Assembly: GCA_026709935.1 (NCBI GenBank)
Contig: JAPOSC010000055.1
Location: forward strand, 1 to 64,000
Source of the DNA: Thiotrichales bacterium
GTDB taxonomy: Bacteria; Pseudomonadota; Gammaproteobacteria; HK1
Direction of reading: 5' to 3'
DNA: 64,000 bases
Part shown: positions 50,570 through 59,591 of the stretch, piece after piece
Numbering within the stretch: the stretch's first letter is position 1
How the letters are laid out: each line of letters starts with the position of its first letter
The notes under the pieces: model-generated
What the model saw: the letters and a program-made list of their open reading frames with translations, nothing else
The model's database searches: none
What the model was told of the DNA's origin: nothing
Program-made: the position numbers and the translations under genes

Positions 50570-50629
50570 GATGGGTGCTGCGCTGCGGATACGCTGCCAT
50601 GTGGGCGAACTTCGCGGTGTTCATCGTCG
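50570..50629 (+). repeat. degraded duplicate of the small membrane-protein gene 3' half
   Basis: The 60 bases here match 50333-50392 closely (GTGCTGCGCTGCGGATACGC versus GCTGCTGCGCTGCGGATACA, then CTGCCATGTGGGCGA in both). The match fades upstream around 50550. The copy has no start or intact frame. It fills part of the 321-bp gap before the next ABC gene; nothing else is seen there. Confidence 0.75.
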
Positions 50630-50736
50630 GTGGTCGGCGGCGCTGCCATGACGTTCACCGCGACCTCGCGCGGGTCATGCGCATGTGCGATGGAGGCTCG
50701 GTGCGCCGGTCGGTCGCCCCCGGGGCCTGAGCGGCG

Positions 50737-51471
50737 ATGATCGAAGCACTCGGACTCACCATGCGCTTCGGCCACCGCACGGTGGTCGAGGGGCTGTCGT
50801 TTCGCGTCGAGCGCGGCGAGCTGTGCGCGTTTCTCGGACGCAACGGTGCCGGCAAGACCACCACCATGCGGATGCTCGCAGGAGTGCTCCGTCCGTCCGG
50901 CGGCACCGCCCGCGTCGACGGCCGCGACGTGATCGCCGAACGCCGCGCGGCCGCCGCCGCGATCGGATTCCTGCCCGAGGCGGCGACCGGATTCTCGCGC
51001 CTCACCGTCGGCGAATTCCTCCGGTTCTGTGGCGAGTCGCGGGGCCTCGCCGGGTCGGCGCTCGCCGCGGCGATCGACCGTGCCACCGGGCTCGTGCACG
51101 CCCGCGAGGCATGCGGCGCGCTGATGGGCGAGCTTTCGAAGGGCTGGCGGCAGCGGGCATGGCTGGCACAGGCGCTCCTGCCCGACCCTCCGGTGCTGAT
51201 CCTCGACGAGCCCACCGACGGCCTCGATCCGGTGGAACGCGCGCGCATTCGCGCACTGCTTCGACAGGTTGCGGAGAACAAGGCGATCCTGTTGTCAACC
51301 CACGTGCTGGAGGAGGCAGAGGAGGTCGCGACCCGCGTGCTCCTCGTCGAGCGGGGACGCATCGTTGCCGACGCCGTGCCGGCCGATCTCGTCGACGAGC
51401 GCGGCCGGCTCGGCCCCGCGTTTCACCGCCTCGCCGGTCACGACCCGGAATTCCCGCTTGGCCGGCCCTGA
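50737..51471 (+). CDS. ABC transporter ATPase (GldA/NatA-like)
   Basis: 244 aa. Walker A GRNGAGKT (34-41), the GldA-like signature LSKGWRQRAWLAQAL, Walker B VLILDEPTDGLDPVERARIR and switch STHVLEEAEEVA. This is the soluble ATPase of an ABC-2 type exporter/GldAFG-like complex. The downstream gene encodes the membrane part fused to a GldG-like domain, overlapping or following within 25 bp. Confidence 0.9.
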   Translation: MIEALGLTMRFGHRTVVEGLSFRVERGELCAFLGRNGAGKTTTMRMLAGVLRPSGGTARVDGRDVIAERRAAAAAIGFLPEAATGFSRLTVGEFLRFCGESRGLAGSALAAAIDRATGLVHAREACGALMGELSKGWRQRAWLAQALLPDPPVLILDEPTDGLDPVERARIRALLRQVAENKAILLSTHVLEEAEEVATRVLLVERGRIVADAVPADLVDERGRLGPAFHRLAGHDPEFPLGRP

Positions 51472-51493
51472 CCCGGGGCGCCCGCCCGGATTC

Positions 51494-54022
51494 GTGCGTG
51501 CCGCCGCCGCGGTGACGCGCCACGAGGTGCGGCTCGCGTTCCATTCTCCGATGAGCTGGGTGCTCGCGCTCGGATGCGTGCTGAGCGTCGGCATCGCGGT
51601 TTTCGTGGTCGGCGAGTTCCTCTCCACCAACGAGGCGTCGGTGCGGCTCTTCTCGCTGTTCCTGCCCTGGGCGGCGATCGTGTTCGTCCCGGCGCTGGCA
51701 ATGCGCGCCTGGTCGGGCGGACACGACGACCGCGGTCTCGATTTCGCGATGTCCCTGCCGGTCGGAGACGCGGCGCTGGTGGCGGGGAAGTTTCTGGCCG
51801 GCCTCGCGGTGCTCGCTCTCGTACTGCTGCTAGCCACCGTATTTCCCGCCACCGTCTTCTACCTGGGGGAGCCGGACATCGGCGCCACCGCCGGAGCCTG
51901 GCTCGCCGCGTTCGCCCTGCTGGCGGCTTTCCACGCCGTGGCCCTCGCCGCCGCCGCGATGACCGAAGACGCCACCGCCGCGTTCGTGGCGGGGGCCTGC
52001 GCGCTGTTCGCGCTGGTCATGGCCGGTACCGACGGTGTTGCGCACCGCCTCGATGACTGGTTGCCCGCCAGGGGCGTGGAGGTGGTGACCTCGCTCGGAC
52101 CCCGCCGCTGGACGGAAGAGCTTGCGAGCGGCCGGCTCGGCGTGGGGGCGCTCGCGTACTTCGGGTTGTTTCCGATCCTTGCTCTCGCCCTCACCCGCGC
52201 TCTTGTCGCCCTGCGCAGGACGGCGGCGCCGGGCTCCGCCGTAGTGCTGCGCGGGGCGGCCGGGTTCGTCGCGCTCGCGGTCTGCGTCGGTGCGGCTACC
52301 GGTCTCGCCGAGCGCTGGGGCGGATTCGTCGACATCAGCGAGGAGCGCGAGCACACGCCGGCGCCGGGCACGCGCTCCATCCTCCAGGCGCTGCCGGGTG
52401 AAGTCGCCGCAGCGCTTTACTGGAGCGTGGAGCAGGAAGGCATTCCCACCGCGATTCGCACCCACGCGCGCCGCGCCCGGGCGATGCTCGACGCCTTCGC
52501 GCGTTCGAGTGACGGAAACCTCGCGGTGCGCCATCGTGATCCGCGCCCCGATTCCGAAACCGAGATCGACGCCTTGGGCGCCGGCATGCGCAGGGTCCCG
52601 ATGACGAGCGGCGACGCCTTCTTCCTCGGGGTGGAGCTTCGCCACGAAGACCGTACCCTGGCCGTGCCGTACCTCGACGTCGACCGTGCCGAACTCCTGG
52701 AGTACGACCTCGCGTCCGCCATCGGCGTCCTCGTGCGCGAGCGCACCCCGCGCGTCGCGGTGCTCAGCCCGCTCGTCGCCCCGAGCGCGATTCGCACCGG
52801 GCGCGAGGGACTGACCCTGCTCGCCGAGCTGCGCGCGAGCAGCGATCTCGCGGTGGTGCCGTACTTCGCCGACGCACTGCCGGACGGCCTCGACGTGCTC
52901 TTGGTCATCGACGCCACGGTGCTCAAGCGCTCCATGCTGAGCTCGATCGATCGCTTCGTCGCCGGCGGCGGTACGCTCATCGTGCTCGTCGATCCGTTCG
53001 CCCGGTTCAACCGCGCGAGCCAGGGCACGTTCCCGGCGCCGTCCGATGAGCTCGACGACATCACCGATCTCCTCGCGGCGTTCGGATTCCGTTTCGACGC
53101 CGGGGAGGTAGTGGGCGACGAATCGTTCGCGGCCCCGGTATCCATGGATGGAGCGAGTGCGAGTGGCTATCCGTTCTGGATACGCGTCCCGGAGTCCGGG
53201 CTCGCGATGTCGCATCCCGTGACCGGTGCGTTGCGGGAGCTGCTGTTCGCGGAGCCGGGCTCGCTGGAGGTGGACGCTGTCTCCGGCATCGTGCCGCTTG
53301 TGTTCACCAGTGCGCGCAGCGGGGTGCTCGCGCGCGAGCGTTTCGTGGATGCGGCTCCCGCGGCGCTCGCATCGGAATTTGTCGCCGGCGGTGGCTCGCG
53401 CGTGCTCGCAGCCTACGCATCCGGTCCGTTCCCGAGCGCGCTCACCGGCATCGAGGGAGAGGCCGGCGCACGGGTGTTCGTGGTCGCGGATGTGGACTGG
53501 ATCTTCGATCCGTTCTCCGTGGAGGTCGCGGATGCGGCGGGCGGGACCCTGGCCCGTCCCATCAACGACAACCGGGCGTTCCTCCTGAACATGGTCGAGT
53601 TCGGCGGCGTCGCGGCCCCGCTCGCCGGGATTCGCACCCGCGGTCGTCTCCGGCGTCCGTTCACCCGCTTCGAGCAGCTCTTCCGGGAGGGCGAGGCGGA
53701 CACCCGGGAAGAGCTGGCAGAGCTCACCCGCCGGATCGCGCAGGGTGAGCGCCATATCGAAGAGCTCACCGCCGCCTCGGGTGCCGCCACGCCGGCGCAG
53801 TTTCGGGGCGAGGTCGCGGAGATGGTGACCGGAATTCGGCGGGGGCTTCTGCCGCTGCGCCATCGCGAGCGCGAGATACGGGCGCGGGTCCGTGCCCGGG
53901 TGGAAGCCTTGCAGGCACGGGTGATTGCCGCCAACTTCTTCACGCCCGTAGCGCTCGCCGCGCTCCTCGCGGGAATCGTCCGGTGGCGTCGGCGCCGGCA
54001 CGGCGGCGGGCCGGATGCATGA
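51494..54022 (+). CDS. ABC-2 permease fused to GldG-like ABC_transp_aux domain (GldF-GldG fusion)
   Basis: 842 aa from GTG 51494 (a TTG at 51458 overlapping the ATPase stop is the alternative). Residues about 1-240 are a six-helix ABC-2 permease like GldF (VTRHEVRLAFHSPMSWVLAL; LPWAAIVFVPALAMRAWSGG). A second part begins with a membrane helix and periplasmic sequence like GldG: VAVLSPLVAPSAIRTGREGL, LDVLLVIDATVLKRSMLSSI, FVAGGGTLIVLVDPFARFNR. A predicted coiled coil and a last helix (FFTPVALAALLAGIVRW) close the protein. In Bacteroidetes GldF and GldG are separate; here they are one chain. Substrate unknown. Confidence 0.85.
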   Translation: MRAAAAVTRHEVRLAFHSPMSWVLALGCVLSVGIAVFVVGEFLSTNEASVRLFSLFLPWAAIVFVPALAMRAWSGGHDDRGLDFAMSLPVGDAALVAGKFLAGLAVLALVLLLATVFPATVFYLGEPDIGATAGAWLAAFALLAAFHAVALAAAAMTEDATAAFVAGACALFALVMAGTDGVAHRLDDWLPARGVEVVTSLGPRRWTEELASGRLGVGALAYFGLFPILALALTRALVALRRTAAPGSAVVLRGAAGFVALAVCVGAATGLAERWGGFVDISEEREHTPAPGTRSILQALPGEVAAALYWSVEQEGIPTAIRTHARRARAMLDAFARSSDGNLAVRHRDPRPDSETEIDALGAGMRRVPMTSGDAFFLGVELRHEDRTLAVPYLDVDRAELLEYDLASAIGVLVRERTPRVAVLSPLVAPSAIRTGREGLTLLAELRASSDLAVVPYFADALPDGLDVLLVIDATVLKRSMLSSIDRFVAGGGTLIVLVDPFARFNRASQGTFPAPSDELDDITDLLAAFGFRFDAGEVVGDESFAAPVSMDGASASGYPFWIRVPESGLAMSHPVTGALRELLFAEPGSLEVDAVSGIVPLVFTSARSGVLARERFVDAAPAALASEFVAGGGSRVLAAYASGPFPSALTGIEGEAGARVFVVADVDWIFDPFSVEVADAAGGTLARPINDNRAFLLNMVEFGGVAAPLAGIRTRGRLRRPFTRFEQLFREGEADTREELAELTRRIAQGERHIEELTAASGAATPAQFRGEVAEMVTGIRRGLLPLRHREREIRARVRARVEALQARVIAANFFTPVALAALLAGIVRWRRRRHGGGPDA

Positions 54023-54130
54023 CCCTGCGCGCGCGAATCCTGCCCTCGCGGCGGTGCCGCTGTCCCGACGCGATTCACATGACCGCTCGCCTCTCCTCCC
54101 GGGTTCGGGGGGACGCCCGAGCGGGATGGC

Positions 54131-55048
54131 CTAATGCTCGCGCTCCGGATAGACGGGGCCGCACCGGTGCGCGTCCTCCATCAGGTCGACGACCGCCTTG
54201 GTCATCGGCAGCATCGGATCGCCCTTCAGCCAGACGAGGCCGACCGGCTGGGAGACGGTCGGCTCTTCGAGCAGCAACAGCCGCGTCCGGGCCATCCCGC
54301 CGATGCTCTCGATGAAGTAGCGAGGGACGATGGTGGCGCTCTCTCCCTGCACTGCGTGCACGGCGAGGGCAATCATCGCGTTGGATTCCAGCCGCGGTCG
54401 CGGCGTGCATCCGGCGCTCGCAAACGCCTTGTCGGTAATCTGACGCTCGTGGGTCTGGGGAGAGAGCAGGCAGAGCGGCAGCTTCGCGGCTTCCGCCCAG
54501 GTCACCGTCTTGCGCCCGCGGAACCAGTCGTTGTCTGGAATCAGCAGGTGGAAGGGCTCTTCGTAGAGCGGGAGGGAGTCGAGCTGATCATCGGAGGCGA
54601 GCTGCTCCAGGTATGTAATCGCGATGTCGAACTCGAAGTTGACAAGCCCGAGCCGCATCTCTTCGAGCCCGACGAACTGGATGTCGACCGAGGCGGCCGG
54701 ATGTTCCTGCGAGAACCGACGATCGATGAGCCCCGTGAGCGGCATGCTCATCGGCATCGCAGCGATGCGCAGGTGTCCGTGGAGCTGGTTGCGCATGATG
54801 CCGAGCTCCTGAACCATGGCTTGACGATCGGCGACGATGCGCTTCGACCACTCCAGAACCCGTCGGCCCTCTTCGGTGAATCCCTGAAACCGTCGATGAC
54901 GCAGGATGATAGGCACTCCGATCTCGTCTTCCAGATGCTTGATCGCGCTCGACAGCGTGGGTTGGGAGACATTGCAGCGGGTGGCGGCGCGGCCGAAATG
55001 CCCTTCCTGCTCAAGCGCGATCAGATACTGAAACTGCCTCAGAAACAT
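54131..55048 (-). CDS. LysR-family transcriptional regulator
   Basis: 305 aa. N-terminal winged HTH (FLRQFQYLIALEQEGHFGRA; VSQPTLSSAIKHLEDEIGVP), linker helix and LysR substrate domain (LRIAAMPMSMPLTGLIDRRF; PFHLLIPDNDWFRG). Divergent from the TauE/SafE exporter gene; the gap carries an ATAG-N7-CTAT element and a tandem repeat next to its own start. Probably controls the exporter, maybe also the sulfonate genes (inference). Confidence 0.93.
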   Translation of the reverse strand: MFLRQFQYLIALEQEGHFGRAATRCNVSQPTLSSAIKHLEDEIGVPIILRHRRFQGFTEEGRRVLEWSKRIVADRQAMVQELGIMRNQLHGHLRIAAMPMSMPLTGLIDRRFSQEHPAASVDIQFVGLEEMRLGLVNFEFDIAITYLEQLASDDQLDSLPLYEEPFHLLIPDNDWFRGRKTVTWAEAAKLPLCLLSPQTHERQITDKAFASAGCTPRPRLESNAMIALAVHAVQGESATIVPRYFIESIGGMARTRLLLLEEPTVSQPVGLVWLKGDPMLPMTKAVVDLMEDAHRCGPVYPEREH

Positions 55049-55049
55049 G

Positions 55050-55075
55050 GCTCAATGTCGATGCTCAATGTCGAT
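55050..55075. repeat. tandem 13-bp repeat GCTCAATGTCGAT x2 at the lysR start
   Basis: Two perfect adjacent copies (55050-55062, 55063-55075) immediately upstream of the LysR start codon at 55048, overlapping where its ribosome binding site should be. Could affect translation or serve as an autoregulatory site. Confidence 0.6.
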
Positions 55076-55123
55076 CATGACCAGCGGCCGTGCTCGGGGC
55101 CGCATCAGACGAGTGGGAATTCG

Positions 55124-55138
55124 ATAGACATGGCCTAT
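55124..55138. promoter_or_regulatory. LysR-type operator ATAG-N7-CTAT
   Basis: ATAG-ACATGGC-CTAT, extended by one more base pair to GATAG/CTATC. This has the T-N11-A form bound by LysR proteins and equals the half-site pattern of OxyR. Lies in the 269-bp gap between the divergent LysR and TauE/SafE genes, 76 bp from the lysR start. Confidence 0.55.
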
Positions 55139-55317
55139 CAAACAACGAAGCAAAAGCGATTGCAATGCCGCGGCCGCAAGTACGCGCGCAGGCACCGTTC
55201 CCATGCGGTGAGACCGAGCTCGGGTGATCAGGAAGTGCGATACCTCCGGCCGCGACTCGGTGTTGGTTTCGCGGGGACGGTCGTTGGAGGGCATGGTGCC
55301 GGCAGCAGGAGCGAGGG

Positions 55318-56091
55318 GTGGTGAGTGGAGGGATGTTCGCGGCGCTGCTCGGGATCGGGTTGCTGGTCGGCGTGCTCATTGGCGCCATCGGTGTCGGCGG
55401 CGTGCTCCTGGTTCCGGCCCTGACGTACATCGGCGGAATGGTGATCCACGTCGCTATCGCAAGCGCGATGGTCGCCTATTTCTTCGCAGGCTGCGTGGGC
55501 TCCGTCGAGTTCGCGCGTCGGGGCTCGATACGGTGGGGCGACGCCGCCTGGCTCGCAGGAGGTGCGATGCCCGGGGCGTTCGTGGGGGCGGCGGTCACGA
55601 ATGCGGCGCCCGGGTTCGCGCTGGAGCTGCTCATCGCGGTGCTCATCATTGCCTCGGCGTTGAATTCGTTGCGCGACAAGATCCCGGTGGACGGTACGCC
55701 GCGCACGCTCGCGAGGGGGCCGCTGCTCCTTGTCGGGGCCGTGACCGGCATCGCCTCGTCGATGAGCGGCACCGGCGGACCCCTCGTGCTCATTCCGATC
55801 CTGTTGTGGATGCATGTCCCGGTCCTTGCTGCGGTCGGGCTGAGCCAGGTGATCCAGCTTCCGATCTCCGCCTTCGCGACCGCGGGCAACCTCCTCTACG
55901 GTGCGATCGACATCGCAGTCGCGGCGGCACTCTCGGTGCTGCTGATGGTTGGGGTGTGGTTCGGCGCCCGCATCGCCCACCGCGTATCAAGCATCGCGTT
56001 GAAGCGGTTCGTATCGCTGACGCTGCTCGGGGTCGGGGGGATGATGCTCGTCAGGGTGGCCGGGTACGCGAGCGCCGGGGCGGGCGCATGA
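55318..56091 (+). CDS. TauE/SafE family exporter (probable sulfite/sulfoacetate exporter)
   Basis: 257 aa, seven to eight membrane helices in two repeats: LLVGVLIGAIGVGGVLLVPA opens the first, LVGAVTGIASSMSGTGGPLV the second, each with the family Gly-rich G-x-G-G motif. LRDKIPVDG is the central loop. Several GTG starts are possible (55318, 55321) and ATG 55333. TauE/SafE proteins export sulfite, sulfoacetate or related anions. Five kilobases from the msm/xsc locus, which generates sulfite. Confidence 0.88.
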   Translation: MVSGGMFAALLGIGLLVGVLIGAIGVGGVLLVPALTYIGGMVIHVAIASAMVAYFFAGCVGSVEFARRGSIRWGDAAWLAGGAMPGAFVGAAVTNAAPGFALELLIAVLIIASALNSLRDKIPVDGTPRTLARGPLLLVGAVTGIASSMSGTGGPLVLIPILLWMHVPVLAAVGLSQVIQLPISAFATAGNLLYGAIDIAVAAALSVLLMVGVWFGARIAHRVSSIALKRFVSLTLLGVGGMMLVRVAGYASAGAGA

Positions 56092-56161
56092 GGCGGCCCG
56101 TTGATGCAACGAGCCGAGGCGACGGACTGAGGCAGTCGATCCCGCTCGACGGTGGTGACGC

Positions 56162-57052
56162 TCACCCGCCATCGCGCTGCGCCGAAGGGGTGTAGGGGCC
56201 GAGGAACCGCTTGGCGGCGCGTCGTTCTTCGATGCACTCGCGGTACTTCCAGGCCTGACTGAGGAAGTCGAAAAGCCCGCCCTCCTGAGAGGGATTCAGT
56301 GTCTCCACCAATCCGAGGGCCTTGGGGGTCGGTGGGTCCATGGTCCGGAGGCGTTCGGGGATCCGCACCCGGGGCCCGGACAGCTCGAACGTGCGTCCGT
56401 TCGACCGGTTGTGCAGCATGAGCGCCAGGTCGAATTCGTCCCCCGGTCGCTCCGTCCCCAGCTCCGGCGCCTTGAAACCCAGGTTCGGACTGTGGCGGTA
56501 GAAGCGGTCGGAGTCCTTCTCCTCATCGTCGGGCTCCACGAACGTCATCCAGTCCAGAGTTCCGGATTCGCTGGTGCGAAAGCGCCTCTCGCCCCCTTCG
56601 TCCTCCATGTAGGCGCCGATCTCAGGTCCTTCCACCAGCGCACGATCGCGGCGGGCGACAAGGCGGATCGTGAACGGCGCATTGCGCCAGTCGTCGGCCG
56701 CGTCGAGCTTCAGCCGCTGCAATCGCACGTCGACGCGGACCGTCTTTCCGCCCATCGCCGGGTATCCCACCAGCACTGCCACCACCGCCCGCGCCCGGCC
56801 GTCGGGCGACTCCATCCGGGCGTATGCCTTGACCCGATGCGACTCCTCGTCGGCGCACATCCGGTTGAAGACGATGCGCCCGCCGGGCGGATGAAGCACC
56901 GGGTCCGGATCGAAAACGGGTTCGGCCGTCTGGGTGGCGCAGGCCGTATTGGCGAGGAGGAGCGCGAGCACCGCCGCGCGGACGGCCGGGCGACTCGGCC
57001 CCGGGCTGCGCGCCGGATCGCACCGGCGGTGAGGGGCGGACGCCTCGCTCAT
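56162..57052 (-). CDS. uncharacterised secreted protein
   Basis: 296 aa. After a basic N-terminus there is a hydrophobic signal (AVRAAVLALLLANTACATQ) with a cysteine, possibly a lipoprotein though the lipobox is poor. The body has a beta-rich segment (GKTVRVDVRLQRLKLDAADD; APFTIRLVARRDRALVEG) and an acidic part (DWMTFVEPDDEEKDSDRFYR). I recognise no family. Its ATG overlaps the stop of the hydrolase gene upstream by four bases (ATGA), so the two are translated together. The long frame extending to 58012 is antisense to other genes and was discarded. Confidence 0.65.
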   Translation of the reverse strand: MSEASAPHRRCDPARSPGPSRPAVRAAVLALLLANTACATQTAEPVFDPDPVLHPPGGRIVFNRMCADEESHRVKAYARMESPDGRARAVVAVLVGYPAMGGKTVRVDVRLQRLKLDAADDWRNAPFTIRLVARRDRALVEGPEIGAYMEDEGGERRFRTSESGTLDWMTFVEPDDEEKDSDRFYRHSPNLGFKAPELGTERPGDEFDLALMLHNRSNGRTFELSGPRVRIPERLRTMDPPTPKALGLVETLNPSQEGGLFDFLSQAWKYRECIEERRAAKRFLGPYTPSAQRDGG

Positions 57053-57735
57053 ACCACCCGCACGGTCATGGCGCCGAGACCTTGCACTTCGAGTTCCATC
57101 ACGTCGCCCCTGGCGATCGCGGCCACGCCCGATGGCGTTCCCGACAGGATGACGTCGCCCCCGGCAAGCTCGAAGTAGTCCGAGAGGTACGAGATCATCT
57201 CCGGCACCTTCCAGATCATGTGGTTGAGGTCCCCTTCCTGGCGCAGCGCCCCGTTGACCGCGAGCGCGATCCTGCCGTCGCTCGGATGGCCGATCTCCGA
57301 CGCCGGATGCACGGGCCCGACCGGGGCCGAGCGCTCGAACGCCTTGCCGATCTCCCACGGCCGGCGGAGCTTCTTCTGTTCGCTTTGCAGATCGCGGCGG
57401 GTCATGTCCAGCGCTGGGGCATAGCCGTAGACGTGTTCGAGCGCACGGTCGACGGGGATGTTCACGCCACCGGACTTCAGCATGACGGCCAGCTCGGCCT
57501 CGTGGTGCACGTCGGTGGAGTTGGGCGGGTAGGGAAATTCGCCCGATGGGTCGAGATTGTCGGGGTTCTTCTGGAAGAAGAAGGGCGCCTCCCGATCCGG
57601 GTCGCCCCCCATCTCGATGCTGTGCGCGGCGTAGTTCCGCCCGATGCAGTAGACCCGGCGGACCGGGAACATCGCGTCGGACCCGGCGATGGGCAGGCTG
57701 ACGACCGGCGGCGGCTCGATGGCAAAGCTGGGCAT
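57049..57735 (-). CDS. fumarylacetoacetate hydrolase family protein (fumarylpyruvate hydrolase-like)
   Basis: 228 aa from ATG 57735 (GGAGA upstream). Motifs: RVYCIGRNYAAHSIEMG, FFFQKNPDNLDPSG, STDVHHEAELAVMLKSGG with the metal-binding glutamates, and GDVILSGTPSGVAAIARGD at the end. These Mg-dependent enzymes hydrolyse C-C bonds of fumarylpyruvate or acylpyruvates, or decarboxylate oxaloacetate. No gentisate genes nearby, so the substrate is open. Confidence 0.9.
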   Translation of the reverse strand: MPSFAIEPPPVVSLPIAGSDAMFPVRRVYCIGRNYAAHSIEMGGDPDREAPFFFQKNPDNLDPSGEFPYPPNSTDVHHEAELAVMLKSGGVNIPVDRALEHVYGYAPALDMTRRDLQSEQKKLRRPWEIGKAFERSAPVGPVHPASEIGHPSDGRIALAVNGALRQEGDLNHMIWKVPEMISYLSDYFELAGGDVILSGTPSGVAAIARGDVMELEVQGLGAMTVRVV

Positions 57736-57905
57736 GCGTGTCTCCGTCCGATTCACGTCCCGTTCGGCGCGGTGCAACGACGGTTGCGGCAGAACGACTA
57801 TCGCGGCGCGGCCAGTGTAGGATGTTACTGCGGTTTGTCCCCACCGGGCACCCGACCCGAATGGTTCGTGGGGATCGCCGCGCCGATCCGCAGAGTCTGT
57901 CCGCC

Positions 57906-59279
57906 ATGCTCGTAAGTCTGTCCATCAAACACTTCAAGAGCATCCGCGAGGCGCACATCCGCTTCGGGCCGTTCACCTGCTTCACTGGCCACAACGGGGT
58001 CGGCAAGAGCAACCTGTTCGATGCAATTCACTTTCTTGCCGCTCTGGCGGACCGGGATGTCTCGGGCGCGGCCGCCGCGGTGCGGCGCACGAACGACGGT
58101 GGCTGCTCTCCCCTCGATCTGGTGTTCGGCCGGGATCCCAATCGTCGGATCGAGCTTTGTGCGCGCATGGTGGTGCCGTCGGAGGTGGAGGACGATTTCG
58201 GTCAGACCGCGAGACCGAGTGCATCGCTTCTGGTCTATACGATCCGACTGGAGTACGAGCCGGAATCGGATCGCCTGCTGGTGGAGCACGAGAGCCTGAT
58301 ACCCGCGAGGCTCGGAGCCTTCCGGCAGTTTATCGGATTCGATTCGTCGAAGGACTTCAGGAAGGCGGTCGCTTTGGGGGGACGACGCCGTGGACCACTG
58401 ATTTCGACCAGGGAAGACCGGATTCAGCTCCACGGCGATGGCGGTAGCCGGGGACGGCCTTCACCGGTGGGCCGATCTCCACTGACGGTGGTGGGTGGCA
58501 CGAACACCCGTGACTATCCGACCGTCCTTGCCGCACGGCGGGAGATGGCGTCCTGGCGCATTCTGCACCTGGAGCCGAGTGCGATGCGGACTCCGGACAG
58601 CCGCTCGGCGCCGAGACACGTCTCGGCCTCGGGCCGCCACATACCGGCTACGCTCCATGCACTCATTGCCAAGGATCCTGCCGCAGAGGCGGAGATCCTC
58701 TTCCGGCTCCGGCAGCTCAACTCCGATATCACGGAGATCGGTGTCCACTCCGACGATGTCCGGGATCAACTCGCCCTGCGGGCCCGCATTCCCGGAGTGA
58801 AGAACTGGCTGTACGGCCGCTCGCTCTCGGACGGTACGCTGCGCTATATCGCCCTGGTGCTGATGCTGGTCGACGTACAGGATCGCGCGGTGCTGTGCAT
58901 CGAGGAGCCCGAGAACGGCATCTATCCCTCACGCGTGCCGAACCTGGCCGAGCTCCTGCGCGACTACGCGGTCGATGCGAGTGATGCGGTTGGCACCGAC
59001 AATCCCTTGCGGCAGGTCGTGCTCAACACACATTCCCCCGAAGTGGCGCGGCAGCTTTCCTTCGACGACCTCGTATTCGTCGAGCGTGCGCTCACGAAGA
59101 ACGACGGACCGGTCAGCGCCTTTCGACCGGTCTCGGGGACATGGCGCGCGAACTTGCCGGACGGAGCGGAATCGACGACACGGCCGATCGGCCAGCAGGC
59201 GGTCGTCGATTTCATCGGCGGCTCGCCGGTCAACCGTGAGCTCGAGCAGTTGGCATTCGAGTTCGGATCGGCCAGGTGA
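57906..59279 (+). CDS. AAA ATPase (AAA_21/OLD-like)
   Basis: 457 aa from ATG 57906. Opens like SMC/RecF-type ATPases: SLSIKHFKSIREAHIRFGPF, then Walker A GHNGVGKS (28-35). ABC-type signature LSDGTLRYIAL and Walker B AVLCIEEPENGIYPS are present, followed by VVLNTHSPEVARQL with the switch histidine. A central insertion carries low-complexity Arg/Gly sequence. Such ATPases are usually encoded with a TOPRIM or DUF4276-type partner and act in nuclease/defence-like modules. Here the partner gene overlaps by four bases but is truncated. Confidence 0.88.
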   Translation: MLVSLSIKHFKSIREAHIRFGPFTCFTGHNGVGKSNLFDAIHFLAALADRDVSGAAAAVRRTNDGGCSPLDLVFGRDPNRRIELCARMVVPSEVEDDFGQTARPSASLLVYTIRLEYEPESDRLLVEHESLIPARLGAFRQFIGFDSSKDFRKAVALGGRRRGPLISTREDRIQLHGDGGSRGRPSPVGRSPLTVVGGTNTRDYPTVLAARREMASWRILHLEPSAMRTPDSRSAPRHVSASGRHIPATLHALIAKDPAAEAEILFRLRQLNSDITEIGVHSDDVRDQLALRARIPGVKNWLYGRSLSDGTLRYIALVLMLVDVQDRAVLCIEEPENGIYPSRVPNLAELLRDYAVDASDAVGTDNPLRQVVLNTHSPEVARQLSFDDLVFVERALTKNDGPVSAFRPVSGTWRANLPDGAESTTRPIGQQAVVDFIGGSPVNRELEQLAFEFGSAR

Positions 59280-59537
59280 GCTGGCAGTTGACCTGGTCCA
59301 TCGTGGCCGATGGCGGAACCGACCGAATGCTCGTCCCGATCATCGAGTGGGCGATACATCGACTCGATCCCGAGGTGGAGATACTGGAGCCCGAGTTCCG
59401 AAAACGCAGGGGAAGCGTCCCGGATTTTCTCTGCACCCACGAGTCCGACGCCATGCTCATCTTCGTTCACAGGGATTCGAAGATTTCAGAGTGCTCTCGC
59501 CGAGCGTTATCCCTACGGAAACCGGGTCGGGCAATGA
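59276..59537 (+). pseudogene. truncated TOPRIM/DUF4276-like partner of the AAA ATPase
   Basis: GTG 59276 overlaps the ATPase stop (GTGA). About 68 codons read as a TOPRIM-like protein: TWSIVADGGTDRMLVPIIEW, EVEILEPEFRKRRGSVPDF, then DAMLIFVHRDSK, matching the Asp-containing core strand. Just after HRDS the frame turns into unrelated sequence (RRALSLRKPGRAMN), and an adjacent frame reads FQSALAERYPYGNRVGQ before a stop at 59537, which looks like the true C-terminus. An internal deletion with frameshift best explains this. The intact family is about 200 aa. Confidence 0.65.
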
Positions 59538-59591
59538 ATCCTGCGGCGGGAGCGATACGAGCGGATGACACGACAGCGACGAGGTGCATGC

